Of a stretch of 64,000 nt of DNA, positions 16,173-24,143 are shown in pieces. The stretch is from contig JAIOPE010000015.1 of NCBI GenBank assembly GCA_021414065.1, positions 1 to 64,000 on the forward strand, given 5' to 3'. The stretch is from Planctomycetota bacterium (lineage in GTDB: Bacteria; Planctomycetota; JAJSAM01; JAJVHW01). The stretch's first letter is position 1. The number at the start of each line of letters is the position of its first letter. Both the position numbers and the translations under genes were made by a program. The notes under the pieces were generated by a model, which searched no databases, was not told the origin of the DNA, and was given only the letters and a program-made list of their open reading frames with translations.

Positions 16173-17029
16173 AGCATCTCCCGCAGGCGGCGGACGTCGG
16201 CCTCGTGCGCCGGAATGTCCGCTTCGCCCAGGCTTCCATCGATCCGCTCAAGGACGACTCCGCGCAGGTTGGGGCAGCGCGGCAGCGCCCACGCGAGGCT
16301 CGTCCACACCTCCGGGGGAACGGGCCCGTCGTGCGAGTCGAGGCGCATCGTGCGGCCCGACGCGAGCCAGCGGGGGTCGGAGATGCTCCCGCCGGAGACG
16401 TGGATCTCGATGACGTTCGAGAGGTCGAGCGCCGCGAGGTACGCATCTGTCGGCACGCCGAGGTTGTCGCACTGGACGTGGACGTTGTGGAGGTCGAGGA
16501 GGAGCCCGCACTCGGCGGCGCTGCAGATCGCGTTGATGAACACCGGTTCGGACGACGGCGCGCCGAGCGTGGCGTAGCCGACGTTGTTCTCGAACGCGAC
16601 CGTCGGGACGATGTCGCGGAGCCGCCGTAGTCGTGCGGCAACCGACTGAACGGCCTCGTCGGTCGGCGGGAGCGGGAGCGGCAACGCGGCCCACGCGTTG
16701 TCGGCGCCTGCGAATCCAAAGTGTTCGCTGTACCAAAGGAAGTGGAACGCTGCGTGGTCGCGCCGGATCGCGGCGAGCCATCGTTCTGCGCGGGCGTCGA
16801 TCCCCGGCGTGCCGAGCGAGAGCCCGACGCCGTGTCCGACGACCGGGAGCGCCGACTTCGCGACGAGCGCGACCATGTCGTCCCAGTGCGGCCCGGGCGC
16901 GCAGCCCGCGGCCCAGAGCGTCTCGGGCGTGATCTCGAGGAAGTCCGCTTCCTCCTCGAGCATCCGGCGGGTCCGAGAGAGGAAGACCGCGTCCGGGGCG
17001 ACGTTCAGCCCGAGGAGAGGCGGCGTCAC
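16166..17029 (-). CDS. DUF692 family multinuclear iron oxygenase (MbnB/TglH/BufB superfamily)
   Basis: A 287-residue TIM-barrel enzyme. Family signatures are all present: LGLNVAPDA at the start, FLEITPE, GHGVGLSLG, YSEHFGF, FENNVGY, LLLDLHNVHVQCDNLG, IEIHVSGGS and LDSHDGPVPPEVW. The His, Glu, Asp and Asn residues in them bind two to three irons. Characterised relatives (MbnB, TglH, ChrH, BufB) oxidatively rearrange Cys residues of ribosomal peptides. The GTG start overlaps the upstream stop by 4 nt, and the downstream partner overlaps by 7 nt, so the three products should be made together. No DUF2282-type precursor is seen; the upstream secreted Cys protein is the candidate substrate. Confidence 0.9.
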   Translation of the reverse strand: MTPPLLGLNVAPDAVFLSRTRRMLEEEADFLEITPETLWAAGCAPGPHWDDMVALVAKSALPVVGHGVGLSLGTPGIDARAERWLAAIRRDHAAFHFLWYSEHFGFAGADNAWAALPLPLPPTDEAVQSVAARLRRLRDIVPTVAFENNVGYATLGAPSSEPVFINAICSAAECGLLLDLHNVHVQCDNLGVPTDAYLAALDLSNVIEIHVSGGSISDPRWLASGRTMRLDSHDGPVPPEVWTSLAWALPRCPNLRGVVLERIDGSLGEADIPAHEADVRRLREMLC

Positions 17030-17910
17030 TTCGCCTTCGTCTCTTCCTTCGTGAGCAGCACGAGGACGACGCGGGTCGTCTCCGTCACGCGGGCCATTCC
17101 GCACGGCGGGCACGGGTCCGCGCGGGCCTCGCGCGGTGCATAGGACCAGGACGCGCCGAACGGCAACGCCGACATCGGGCGATCGGCTGCCGCCACCGTG
17201 ACGCGGTACCAGGCGAGGCTGACGATCTGCCGGAGTCGCTTCGCGGCGTCGTCATCCGTCGCGTCTATCCTCGCCTGGATCACGGCGGCGCGTACCGTCG
17301 GGAACGCCTCGGTGAGGCGCGCCGCCGCCGCCGACCGCGCGTCGTCGTCCTTGCCGAGCAACTTCTCGAGGTCCGCCTTGACCTCCTTCGTCCGCACGGC
17401 TTTCGCGCGCTCCTCGAGGCGCTTCTCGCCGTGGAGCAGCGGACCGATTCCCTCGACGAACTTCACCTGCGACGAGAAGTCGATGACCGCGCCGGCGACG
17501 CGCCGTCCTTCCGCGTCGAGGAGCACCGCCGTCTCGCCCGGCTTGGCGCCGACCTGCTTCGCCGGGGCGCAGACCCACACCGCCTCCACGAGGAGTTCCT
17601 GGACCTCGTAGCAGGGTTCGGCGAGGAGCGCGGCGACGGAGTCGCGGAGCGCGCTGCGATCCTTCCGTTCCGCGGGGACGACGATTGCAATGCCGGGCGC
17701 GCCCGTCCGCTTCATCTCCGCGAGGGCCTGCGTGAGGCAGGCCGGAACCTGTTCGGCGGTCTCACCGGCGGCGGCGTCGTCCGCGCGGGCGTCCGGCACT
17801 GGCGATGCCAGGAGGGAGAATCCGAGGACCAGACCGGCCGCGAGCGCGGTTGCGGCGGACACGCGCACGACGACGTCACGGTTCGCAGGTGTAGGGATCG
17901 AGGACGTCAT
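17026..17910 (-). CDS. secreted cysteine-bearing protein, candidate substrate of the DUF692 enzyme
   Basis: A 294-residue protein preceded by GGAGG with 5-nt spacing. Residues 13-43 form a signal peptide (ATALAAGLVLGFSLLASPVPDARA). The mature part is mixed alpha/beta with five Cys: 58, 100, 114 and a C-terminal CPPC pair at 267 and 270, 24 residues from the end. First gene of the operon and translationally coupled to the DUF692 gene. I recognise no family. It is much larger than known DUF692 substrates (typically below 120 residues), so it may be a carrier with a modified C-terminal CPPCG, or merely a neighbour. The proposed substrate role rests on context only. Confidence 0.7.
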   Translation of the reverse strand: MTSSIPTPANRDVVVRVSAATALAAGLVLGFSLLASPVPDARADDAAAGETAEQVPACLTQALAEMKRTGAPGIAIVVPAERKDRSALRDSVAALLAEPCYEVQELLVEAVWVCAPAKQVGAKPGETAVLLDAEGRRVAGAVIDFSSQVKFVEGIGPLLHGEKRLEERAKAVRTKEVKADLEKLLGKDDDARSAAAARLTEAFPTVRAAVIQARIDATDDDAAKRLRQIVSLAWYRVTVAAADRPMSALPFGASWSYAPREARADPCPPCGMARVTETTRVVLVLLTKEETKAK

Positions 17911-18079
17911 GGGAGCCTCCACGGGATGCCCGTCGCCGGTCTGCCTTCGACGCAAGCCGCCGGGGGAAGTTCCCGGCGAATCCGGTGCGGGCCGTTCGCC
18001 CGCCGCCGGCCGGCGAACTGTCGCCCCCGAGGCCACTGTGACTCCGCTCGCTCTCGAACCGCGGGGCGGTCGTTCCGGT

Positions 18080-18109
18080 TTGACCGTTCGGACAGGCGAC
18101 CTGTAGCCT
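18080..18109 (+). promoter_or_regulatory. candidate promoter of the NfeD-flotillin operon
   Basis: TTGACC (18080-18085), an 18-bp spacer and TAGCCT (18104-18109), about 70 nt before the NfeD-like start. This is the best -35/-10 match I found in the window. Confidence 0.5.
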
Positions 18110-18182
18110 CGTGCGCGGCAGAGGTGCGAGGCGAGGGCCCTCGCGCGACGGAACCAGAGAAGGGTTGAACCGGCTCACCACC

Positions 18183-18878
18183 ATGGACTCGCAAGGCCTC
18201 GACTGGCACGGCATCCTCGAGTACGCGTTCCTCACCGCGTTCTGGCTCGGGCTGGTGCTGACCGTGCTCATGGCCGCGATGTCCGGCGCGTTCCACACGG
18301 AGTTCGGCGCCGGGTCGGCGTTCGAGGGCGGCCACGCGGGCGATCTCGGCGGAAGCGACGTCGAGATGGGGCACTTCGACTCGGCGCATCCGGAAGTCGG
18401 CTGGTCCGACGGCCACGTGCCCGGCGCGTCGCCCTTCTCGCCGACCGTGATCTGCTCCGCGATGACCGGGCTCGGCGGCATCGGGTACCTGTCGCTGGTT
18501 CGATGGGACTTCGGCCCCGCGGGGTCGCTCGCGCTCGGACTCGTGTCGAGCATCGTGCTCGGCGCGATCAGCTTCTTCGTGCTCGACCTGATGCTGAAGA
18601 AGCTCCAGTCCTCGAGCCACGTGAACGAGCACTCGCTCGTCGGAACGAAGGCCCGGGTGCAGGCTCCGATCGAACCCGGCAACTCGGGCGGGATCGTGTT
18701 CGAGGCGAAGGGCACACGCATGACGATGCCCGCGCGCGCGGTGGATGCCTCGCGCATCCCCACGGGCGCCGAAGTCGAGATCAAGAGCGCCGACGGCGGG
18801 ATCTACATCGTCGAGGAGACACGCGACAGTTGGCTGGCGCGGTCGCGATCGAAGCTGGACGCAGAGCGGGCCGGCTGA
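18183..18878 (+). CDS. NfeD/YuaF-like membrane protein, flotillin partner
   Basis: A 231-residue protein. Helices are at about residues 11-33 (EYAFLTAFWLGLVLTVLMAAM), 80-105 and 112-135. After them comes a C-terminal OB-type beta domain (HSLVGTKARVQAPIEPGNSGGIVF ... AEVEIKSADGGIYIVEE), as in YuaF/NfeD-like proteins encoded beside flotillins. In Bacillus, YuaF works with YuaG/FloT in membrane domain organisation. A His/Gly/Asp-rich loop (GGHAGDLGGSDVEMGHFDSAHPE) between the first two helices faces one side of the membrane. A TTG at 18165 with AGAAGGG just upstream is an alternative start. The flotillin gene follows by 20 nt. Confidence 0.82.
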   Translation: MDSQGLDWHGILEYAFLTAFWLGLVLTVLMAAMSGAFHTEFGAGSAFEGGHAGDLGGSDVEMGHFDSAHPEVGWSDGHVPGASPFSPTVICSAMTGLGGIGYLSLVRWDFGPAGSLALGLVSSIVLGAISFFVLDLMLKKLQSSSHVNEHSLVGTKARVQAPIEPGNSGGIVFEAKGTRMTMPARAVDASRIPTGAEVEIKSADGGIYIVEETRDSWLARSRSKLDAERAG

Positions 18879-18898
18879 AGAAGGAGAAGAGGGAACCC

Positions 18899-20464
18899 AT
18901 GCACGGACTCATCGGACTACTCGCTCAGCAGGCGGGGTTCACGAACGTGGCGGTCGTCGTCGTCGGGATCGTCGTCGTTCTGATCCTCGGGTTCATGGTG
19001 TTCGCGAGTCGCTACGTGAAGGTGCCGCCGAACCAGGCGCTCATCATCTCGGGACGCGGCGTGGCGGTGAGCCCCGGGGTGAAGTCCGGCTTCCGTCTCG
19101 TGCGCGGCGGCGCGACGTTCGTGTGGCCGGTGTTCGAGCGCGTGGACCGTCTCTCGCTCGAACTGATGACGATCGACGTGAAGACGCCCGCCGTCTACAC
19201 GATCCAGGGCGTGCCGATCATGGTGGACGGCGTGGCCCAGGTGAAGGTCCGGAGCGACGACGTGTCGATCCGCACGGCGGCCGAACAGTTCCTGTCGAAG
19301 GAGACGAGCGACATCATGAACGTCGCCCTCCAGACGCTGGAAGGCCACCTGCGCGCGATCCTCGGCACCATGACCGTCGAAGACGTCTACAAGAACCGCG
19401 AGTCGTTCGCTGCGAAGGTGCAGGAAGTCGCCGCGACCGACCTCGCCAACATGGGCCTCGGCATCGTGAGCTTCACGATCCGGGACATCAAGGACCAGGG
19501 CGGCTACCTCGACGCCCTCGGCCGCCCGCGCATCGCACAGGTCAAGCGCGACGCCGTGATCGGCGAAGCCGACGCGAACCGCGACGCCACGATCCGGTCG
19601 GCCGCGGCCGAGCGTGACGGCAAGACGGCCAAGCTCGAGGCGGATACGAAGATCGCGGAGGCGAACCGCAACTACCAGATGCAGCTCGCCGACTACCAGG
19701 CGTCGGTCAACATCAAGAAGGCCGAGTCGGACCTGGCGTACGACCTCCAGCGGTTCAAGACGAATCAGCTCGTGAAGAAGGAAGAGGTCCAGGTCCAGGT
19801 CGTCGAGAAGGAAGCGATGATCGCGGTGCAGGAGCAGGAGATCCGTCGCCGCGAGAAGGAACTCGAAGCGACGATCCGGAAGCCCGCCGAGGCGGAGCGC
19901 GAGAAGGTCCGCACGCTCGCCGAAGCTGAGAAGTTCAAGCTCGAAACCGAGGCCGCGGGTCGCGCGTCCGCAGTGCGCGCTCAGGGTCTCGCCGAGGCCG
20001 AGATCGTGAAGGCCAAGGGCTTCGCGAACGCCGACGTCGTGAAGGCGCAAGGTCTCGCGGAAGCCGACGCGCAGAAGGCGCGCGGTCTCGCCGACGCGGC
20101 CGTCATTCAGGCTCAGGGCGAAGCGACGGCGAAGGCCATGCAGCTCAAGGCCGAGGCGTGGCGCCAGTACGGCGAGGCGGCCATCGTGCAGACGATCGTC
20201 GAGATCCTGCCGCAGCTCGCGAAGAACGTCGCGGAGCCGCTCAGCCGCATCGAGAAGATGATCGTCGTGAACTCGGGCGGCGGACGCGGAGCCGGCGCCA
20301 GCAAGATCACCCAGGACGTGGCCGACATCGTGGCCCAGCTCCCGCCGGTGGTCGAAGGTCTGACGGGCGTGGACCTGCACAAGCTGCTCGAGCGGTTCGT
20401 CAACAAGGGCGCGAAGCAGGTGGACGCCGACGTGAAGGACGCGGGCGACAACCCCGCGGCCTGA
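18899..20464 (+). CDS. flotillin (SPFH-domain scaffold protein)
   Basis: A 521-residue protein. A hydrophobic anchor at 17-38 (VAVVVVGIVVVLILGFMVF) is followed by SRYVKVPPNQALIISGRG, the classic flotillin start of the SPFH domain (to about 210, including GLGIVSFTIRDIKD). A long Ala/Glu/Lys coiled coil follows (about 215-420) with repeated AEAEIVKAKGFANADVVKAQGLAEAD-like units, then a C-terminal oligomerisation region. It has the full family length. Role by family: forms membrane microdomain scaffolds at the cytoplasmic membrane. It lies between the NfeD-like gene and the carbonic-anhydrase-like gene, all on one strand with gaps of 20 and 9 nt. Confidence 0.95.
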   Translation: MHGLIGLLAQQAGFTNVAVVVVGIVVVLILGFMVFASRYVKVPPNQALIISGRGVAVSPGVKSGFRLVRGGATFVWPVFERVDRLSLELMTIDVKTPAVYTIQGVPIMVDGVAQVKVRSDDVSIRTAAEQFLSKETSDIMNVALQTLEGHLRAILGTMTVEDVYKNRESFAAKVQEVAATDLANMGLGIVSFTIRDIKDQGGYLDALGRPRIAQVKRDAVIGEADANRDATIRSAAAERDGKTAKLEADTKIAEANRNYQMQLADYQASVNIKKAESDLAYDLQRFKTNQLVKKEEVQVQVVEKEAMIAVQEQEIRRREKELEATIRKPAEAEREKVRTLAEAEKFKLETEAAGRASAVRAQGLAEAEIVKAKGFANADVVKAQGLAEADAQKARGLADAAVIQAQGEATAKAMQLKAEAWRQYGEAAIVQTIVEILPQLAKNVAEPLSRIEKMIVVNSGGGRGAGASKITQDVADIVAQLPPVVEGLTGVDLHKLLERFVNKGAKQVDADVKDAGDNPAA

Positions 20465-20473
20465 ACCGGAGCG

Positions 20474-21664
20474 ATGAGCTTCCTCGACGAACTGCTGGAG
20501 TTCGACCGCGCACGTGGTGAGGGACGGGCTGCTCCCGGCCCCGCCACGGGCGCGCGCCGAGTCGTGTGTGTGGCGTGCCCCGAGACGTCGCAGGACGCCG
20601 CGACCGGGGGCGTTCCGGAGCGGCTCGGACTGACGGCCGACCAAGTGCTCGTGATCGCCGTGCCCGGTGCGCGTGTGCCGCGGAGCGACGGCGACGTCGC
20701 TCGGGCCGTCGCGCTCGCGGCGGGTGCGGTCGGGGGCACGCTCGGCGGCACCGACGTGCTCGTCCTCGGGCACGAAGGCTGCGTGTTCCGGTCGCCGTCG
20801 TTCTCGGTGCCCGGGCCGTCGCAGCAGGGCGAGTCGTTCTCGTCGATCGGGGAACTCGTCCGCCACGCCGCAGGGCAACTCCGCGCATCGCCGTGGATGG
20901 CGCGAGCGAACGTTCACGCGGTGTTCGTGAACGCATCCGGACGGCTCGAGTCCGTCGCTGCCGACACCGTTCGCGCGGCCGCGCCCGGAGGGGGCGGCTA
21001 CGTCTCCGGGCCCGTGGCGTCGGGGCCGGTGTCGTTCTTCGGTGCGCCGGGGGCCGCGCCGGATCTCGCAGCGCCGTCGTCGTTCGCGCCGCCGCGGCTG
21101 CCGGCCCAGGGATCTCTCGGCGGCGCGGCCGGCGCCGCGTCGATGTTCTCCCCGGGCGCGGTGAAGTGGGACATGCCGACGCCGCTCGGCCCGTCGGCGG
21201 GGCTCTCCCCGCTGCACGTGTCGTCTCCCGCGATGCAGATGCCGGGCGCGCTTCAGGCGCCGACGGGGCTGTCGATGCCCGTCACGGCGCAGATGCCCAC
21301 GGTGGGGCCGATGCCGACCATCGGCGAGATCGCGTCCGCCGGAGCGATGACCTCCGCCGGCGCCATGACGTCGGCCGGGGCCATGACCTCAGCGGGCGCG
21401 ATGACGTCCGCGGGCCCGATGACGGGCGGGCGTCCCGAGTCTTCGCCGCTCTCGCTGGAAGCGGCACCGCCTCCGCCGCCCCCGCGCCCTGCGCCGCCGC
21501 CGCAGCAGCCGCATGGGCGCGGTCGTCACGGGCAGCAGAGCGACCGCACACCGCCGCCGGTCCCACGCGACGTCCCGCCGCCGCCGCCCGCGCCGACCTC
21601 CGACGATCCGTTCAAGCGCGCCGAGGAGATCCTCGAACGGTTGCGCCGCGAACGTCGGCGCTGA
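20474..21664 (+). CDS. degenerate beta-carbonic-anhydrase-like domain fused to Pro-rich repeat tail
   Basis: A 396-residue protein, third gene of the flotillin operon. Residues 1-165 follow the beta-carbonic anhydrase plan: CVAC at 32-35, a central RVPRSDGDVARAVALAAGAVGGT (compare the family's AGG...RSL.LA...LGT), and LVLGHEGC with His100 and Cys103, the two family zinc ligands. The Asp-Arg dyad after the first Cys is not seen, so catalysis is doubtful. From 170 on it is low complexity: Ala/Pro/Met-rich, five SAGAMT-type repeats (288-317), polyproline, and a basic helix at the end (FKRAEEILERLRRERRR). Probably a scaffold-associated binding protein; function unknown. Confidence 0.65.
   Translation: MSFLDELLEFDRARGEGRAAPGPATGARRVVCVACPETSQDAATGGVPERLGLTADQVLVIAVPGARVPRSDGDVARAVALAAGAVGGTLGGTDVLVLGHEGCVFRSPSFSVPGPSQQGESFSSIGELVRHAAGQLRASPWMARANVHAVFVNASGRLESVAADTVRAAAPGGGGYVSGPVASGPVSFFGAPGAAPDLAAPSSFAPPRLPAQGSLGGAAGAASMFSPGAVKWDMPTPLGPSAGLSPLHVSSPAMQMPGALQAPTGLSMPVTAQMPTVGPMPTIGEIASAGAMTSAGAMTSAGAMTSAGAMTSAGPMTGGRPESSPLSLEAAPPPPPPRPAPPPQQPHGRGRHGQQSDRTPPPVPRDVPPPPPAPTSDDPFKRAEEILERLRRERRR
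21335..21424 (+). repeat. five tandem 18-bp coding repeats (SAGAMT)
   Basis: Four SAGAMT units plus one SAGPMT are encoded consecutively. The codons vary between copies (tccgccgga, tccgccggc, tcggccggg, tcagcgggc, tccgcgggc), so the repeat is kept at protein level rather than being a fresh DNA slippage. Confidence 0.9.
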
Positions 21665-21696
21665 ACGTCGGCACTGAACCCCTGAGCAGCCCTCCG

Positions 21697-22158
21697 CTAC
21701 GTCGGCGTGTCGGTCGGGCGCGGAACGAGTTGTTCCAGCCGCGTCTCGACGAGGGTGAGCATCCGCTCCCCGTGCTCCGCGAGTTGCGCAAGCACCTGGC
21801 TCACGGTGACGTCCTTCGTTGTGCCGTCGGGCGACGCCCACGGGACGCGACGCTCCATGTCCGAGTCCACGGCCGCCTCGATCGTCTCCATGAACGTGAG
21901 GCGGAACCCGCCGAACGCGCGGGCGAGTTCCGCGACGCTCGTGGTCGCTGTCGGCGGCAGCGGGTGGTACTGGTAGCCGAGGATCGACCCCTGCACCGCG
22001 CGCCGCTGCGTCTCGAGCCACTCGACGAGCAACTCGCGCAGCGCCGGCGTTCCGTCCGGACCCGGCGCCGTGAACGCTGCCTGCGGAAGGGCGAACGCTT
22101 CCAGCAGCAGTTCGTCCATCGCGTGTCCCTGCAACTCGAACTCTTCGGCGTAGTCCAT
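21697..22158 (-). CDS. DinB-family four-helix protein
   Basis: A 153-residue protein with the DinB/YfiT four-helix plan: MDYAEEFELQGHAMDELLLEAF as helix 1, LRELLVEWLETQRRAVQ, and the C-terminal helix VSQVLAQLAEHGERMLTLVETRLEQL, where family members carry a metal-binding His (here in AEHGER). Members are often thiol-dependent metalloenzymes or of unknown function. Convergent with the flotillin operon (32-bp gap) and divergent from the GNAT gene. Confidence 0.65.
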   Translation of the reverse strand: MDYAEEFELQGHAMDELLLEAFALPQAAFTAPGPDGTPALRELLVEWLETQRRAVQGSILGYQYHPLPPTATTSVAELARAFGGFRLTFMETIEAAVDSDMERRVPWASPDGTTKDVTVSQVLAQLAEHGERMLTLVETRLEQLVPRPTDTPT

Positions 22159-22244
22159 GGAGCGGAAGGCTATAGGATCGCCGCCTCCGTCCGTTCATGC
22201 GCCAGAGGCGCCGCGGCCAAAGTGAAGGGCTGCGCCAACCCGCG

Positions 22245-22250
22245 TAGACT
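22245..22250 (+). promoter_or_regulatory. -10 element giving a leaderless GNAT mRNA
   Basis: TAGACT ends 6 nt before the ATG at 22257, so a start site 7 nt downstream would be the A of the ATG. GTGAAG lies 17 bp upstream as a weak -35. There is no ribosome-binding site in front of the gene. Confidence 0.45.
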
Positions 22251-22256
22251 CCGCGG

Positions 22257-22745
22257 ATGACCGAAGTCTCCATCCGGCAGGCCGAACCGGCCGACGCCGG
22301 GACGATCCACGAACTGATCTCCGCACTCGCGGCGTACGAGCGGGAGCCGGAAGCGGTCCGCGCCACGCCGGAGTCGCTCGCGCAGCAGATGCGTTGGGAT
22401 CACCCGCCGTTCGAGTGCCTGCTCGCGGAGCGCGACGGCCGCGCCGTCGGGTTTGCGCTCTTCTTCACGAGTTACTCGACGTGGCGCGGGCGGCCCGGGA
22501 TCTGGCTGGAAGACCTGTTCGTGCGCGAAGAAGAACGCGGCGGCGGTGTGGGGGAGACGTTGCTCCGCGCGGTCGGACGACTCGCGGTGCAGCGCGGCTG
22601 TGGGCGACTCGAGTTTGCCGTGCTCGACTGGAATCAGCCGGCGATCCGTTTCTACCGGGCGCTCGGGGCGCTGCCGATGGACCAGTGGACGATCTTCCGC
22701 TTCGAGGGCGACGCGCTCGTCCGCTTCGGCGCCGCGGACGCCTGA
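22257..22745 (+). CDS. GNAT-family N-acetyltransferase (diamine acetyltransferase-like)
   Basis: A 162-residue complete GNAT domain. IRQAEPADAGTIHELISALAAYERE opens it; the strand-4 segment GIWLEDLFVREEERGGGVGETLLRAVGRLA holds the acetyl-CoA pyrophosphate loop (R-G-G-G-V-G for the usual RGxGxG); and LDWNQPAIRFYRALGA is the classic end. The LEDLFV and YST.RG sequences are those of the spermidine/diamine acetyltransferase branch. The substrate is not certain. Confidence 0.88.
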   Translation: MTEVSIRQAEPADAGTIHELISALAAYEREPEAVRATPESLAQQMRWDHPPFECLLAERDGRAVGFALFFTSYSTWRGRPGIWLEDLFVREEERGGGVGETLLRAVGRLAVQRGCGRLEFAVLDWNQPAIRFYRALGALPMDQWTIFRFEGDALVRFGAADA

Positions 22746-22795
22746 TCGCCGCGCGGCGGTTGTCCGCCCCGGTTCACCGTTCCCCCGAATCACAC

Positions 22796-23875
22796 ATGCC
22801 GCACGCCGACGCAGAACTGTTCGACGCACTCCAGCGGGAGGTCGCGCTCCGCCGCGTGAACCGTCGCGACGCCGGCGAGTACGCGCTCTTCAAGTACAAC
22901 ACGGTGCAGCAACTCTCGCGGGAGTGGACGCCCGTCCGTCGCGCCGCCCGCGGCGTCGTCTTCCACGTGCCGACGGGGTCGGTCGTCTGCCGTCCGATCC
23001 GGAAGTTCTTCAATCTGGACGAAGACGACGAGACCCGACTCGAGAACCTGCCCGCCGCTCCCGACGTCTCGGCGGTCGTCGAAGAGAAGCTCGACGGTTC
23101 CTGCGTGGCGCTGCACCTGCGCGACGGCGTCGTTCGATGCGTCACGCCCGGATCGTTCACGTCGGAGCAGGCGATGTGGGCCGAGTCGGAGATCCGGCGC
23201 CGCGGTCTCGACACCGACGCTCGGCTCCGCGAACTCCTCGCCGGAACGACGCTCGTCTGCGAGGCGATCTACCCGGAGAACGTGTCGGTCGTTGACTACG
23301 GCGACCGGCGGGACCTCGCGCTGCTCGCGGCCGTGGACCTCGATGGCGGCGAGCATCCGCCCGTGGCCGTGGACGCCATCGCGCAGCGCTTCGGGCTCGC
23401 GCGCCCACGTCGGTTCGACCTCGCCGTCTCCCGCGAGATGCCCGTGGCGTCGAGCGACGAGGGGTACGTCGTCTCGTACTGGCAGGGTCCGGTTCCGACT
23501 CGCGTGAAGGTGAAAGGCGCGGAGTTCCTTCGGCTTCACCCGGTGATCTCCGACATGACGGAGCGCAGCGTGCTCGACCTGATCGAGACGGGGCGACTCG
23601 ATGCGTTCGCGGCGCAGATGCCCCGCGCCGCGCGCGCCCAGGCCGACGACTTCGCCGCTGCGCTGACGCAGCGCTTCCGATCGCTCCGGACACGGGCCGA
23701 CGCTGTCGCCGCGGCGGTGAGGGATCTCCCCACGCGGAAGGACCGCGCGCTCGCGGTTCTGCGGCTCGCGCCGGACCCCGCGGTGCGGTTCCTGGCGTTC
23801 TTCGCGATCGACGGAGTTCTCACCGACGCCGCGGTCTGGGCCCTTGTGCGGAAGTCGCTGCGTTGTCGCGCCTAA
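22796..23875 (+). CDS. T4 Rnl1-like RNA ligase
   Basis: A 359-residue nucleotidyltransferase. Motif I is EKLDGS with the adenylated Lys98. Upstream RGVVFHVPTGSVVCRPIRKFFNLDE matches the Rnl1 segment before motif I (RG.V F....V.RP..KFFNL). Motif III-like LVCEAIY, motif IV SDEGYVV and motif V VKVKG are present. The C-terminal ~110 residues are helical, as in Rnl1-type ligases. It should seal RNA 5'-phosphate/3'-hydroxyl ends with ATP, for example after tRNA damage. No polynucleotide kinase partner is adjacent. The stop codon (TAA 23873-23875) overlaps the first base pairs of the inverted-repeat element at 23874. Confidence 0.88.
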   Translation: MPHADAELFDALQREVALRRVNRRDAGEYALFKYNTVQQLSREWTPVRRAARGVVFHVPTGSVVCRPIRKFFNLDEDDETRLENLPAAPDVSAVVEEKLDGSCVALHLRDGVVRCVTPGSFTSEQAMWAESEIRRRGLDTDARLRELLAGTTLVCEAIYPENVSVVDYGDRRDLALLAAVDLDGGEHPPVAVDAIAQRFGLARPRRFDLAVSREMPVASSDEGYVVSYWQGPVPTRVKVKGAEFLRLHPVISDMTERSVLDLIETGRLDAFAAQMPRAARAQADDFAAALTQRFRSLRTRADAVAAAVRDLPTRKDRALAVLRLAPDPAVRFLAFFAIDGVLTDAAVWALVRKSLRCRA

Positions 23876-24110
23876 CCCGGATCATCCACGAACGTGCGCG
23901 TCCGATCCGCCCAGGAGACCCGAGGGCTGCGTTGGAGTCGAGCCCATAGCTCGCTCCGTGGAGCTGATGGGCTCGCCTCCTCCTTGCCCTCGGGCCTCCT
24001 GGTCGGCCGGACCCGTGTCGTCGCGCGGGCGGGCAGCGCGCCGGCGCTTGAGCCATGCGCCGCAACGGGTCCAGCCGATGCGCCGCGCGCGTTCATGAAT
24101 GATCCGGGTT
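23874..24110. mobile_element. 237-bp structured MITE-like element, family C
   Basis: Terminal inverted repeats of ~34 bp start AACCCGGATCAT (23874 onward; inverted copy ending 24110) with ~27 matches. Inside are two further hairpins. The first is AGGAGACCCGAGGGC (23913-23927) with GCCCTCGGGCCTCCT (23986-24000), enclosing GAGCCCAT/ATGGGCTC and AGCTC/GAGCT. The second is GGACCCGT (24009-24016) with ACGGGTCC (24065-24072). The whole can fold as a closed stem with two arms. No gene is inside. Confidence 0.7.
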
Positions 24111-24143
24111 GGCCGCCGCACGCCGGGTAGGCTCCGAACCGCC

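Noticed and set aside
23874..24110. Cloverleaf-like fold as a tRNA or riboswitch
   Set aside because: No tRNA consensus bases; the ends are inverted repeats of a mobile-element type. A riboswitch for the methionine gene was considered, but no known SAM-riboswitch core was seen.
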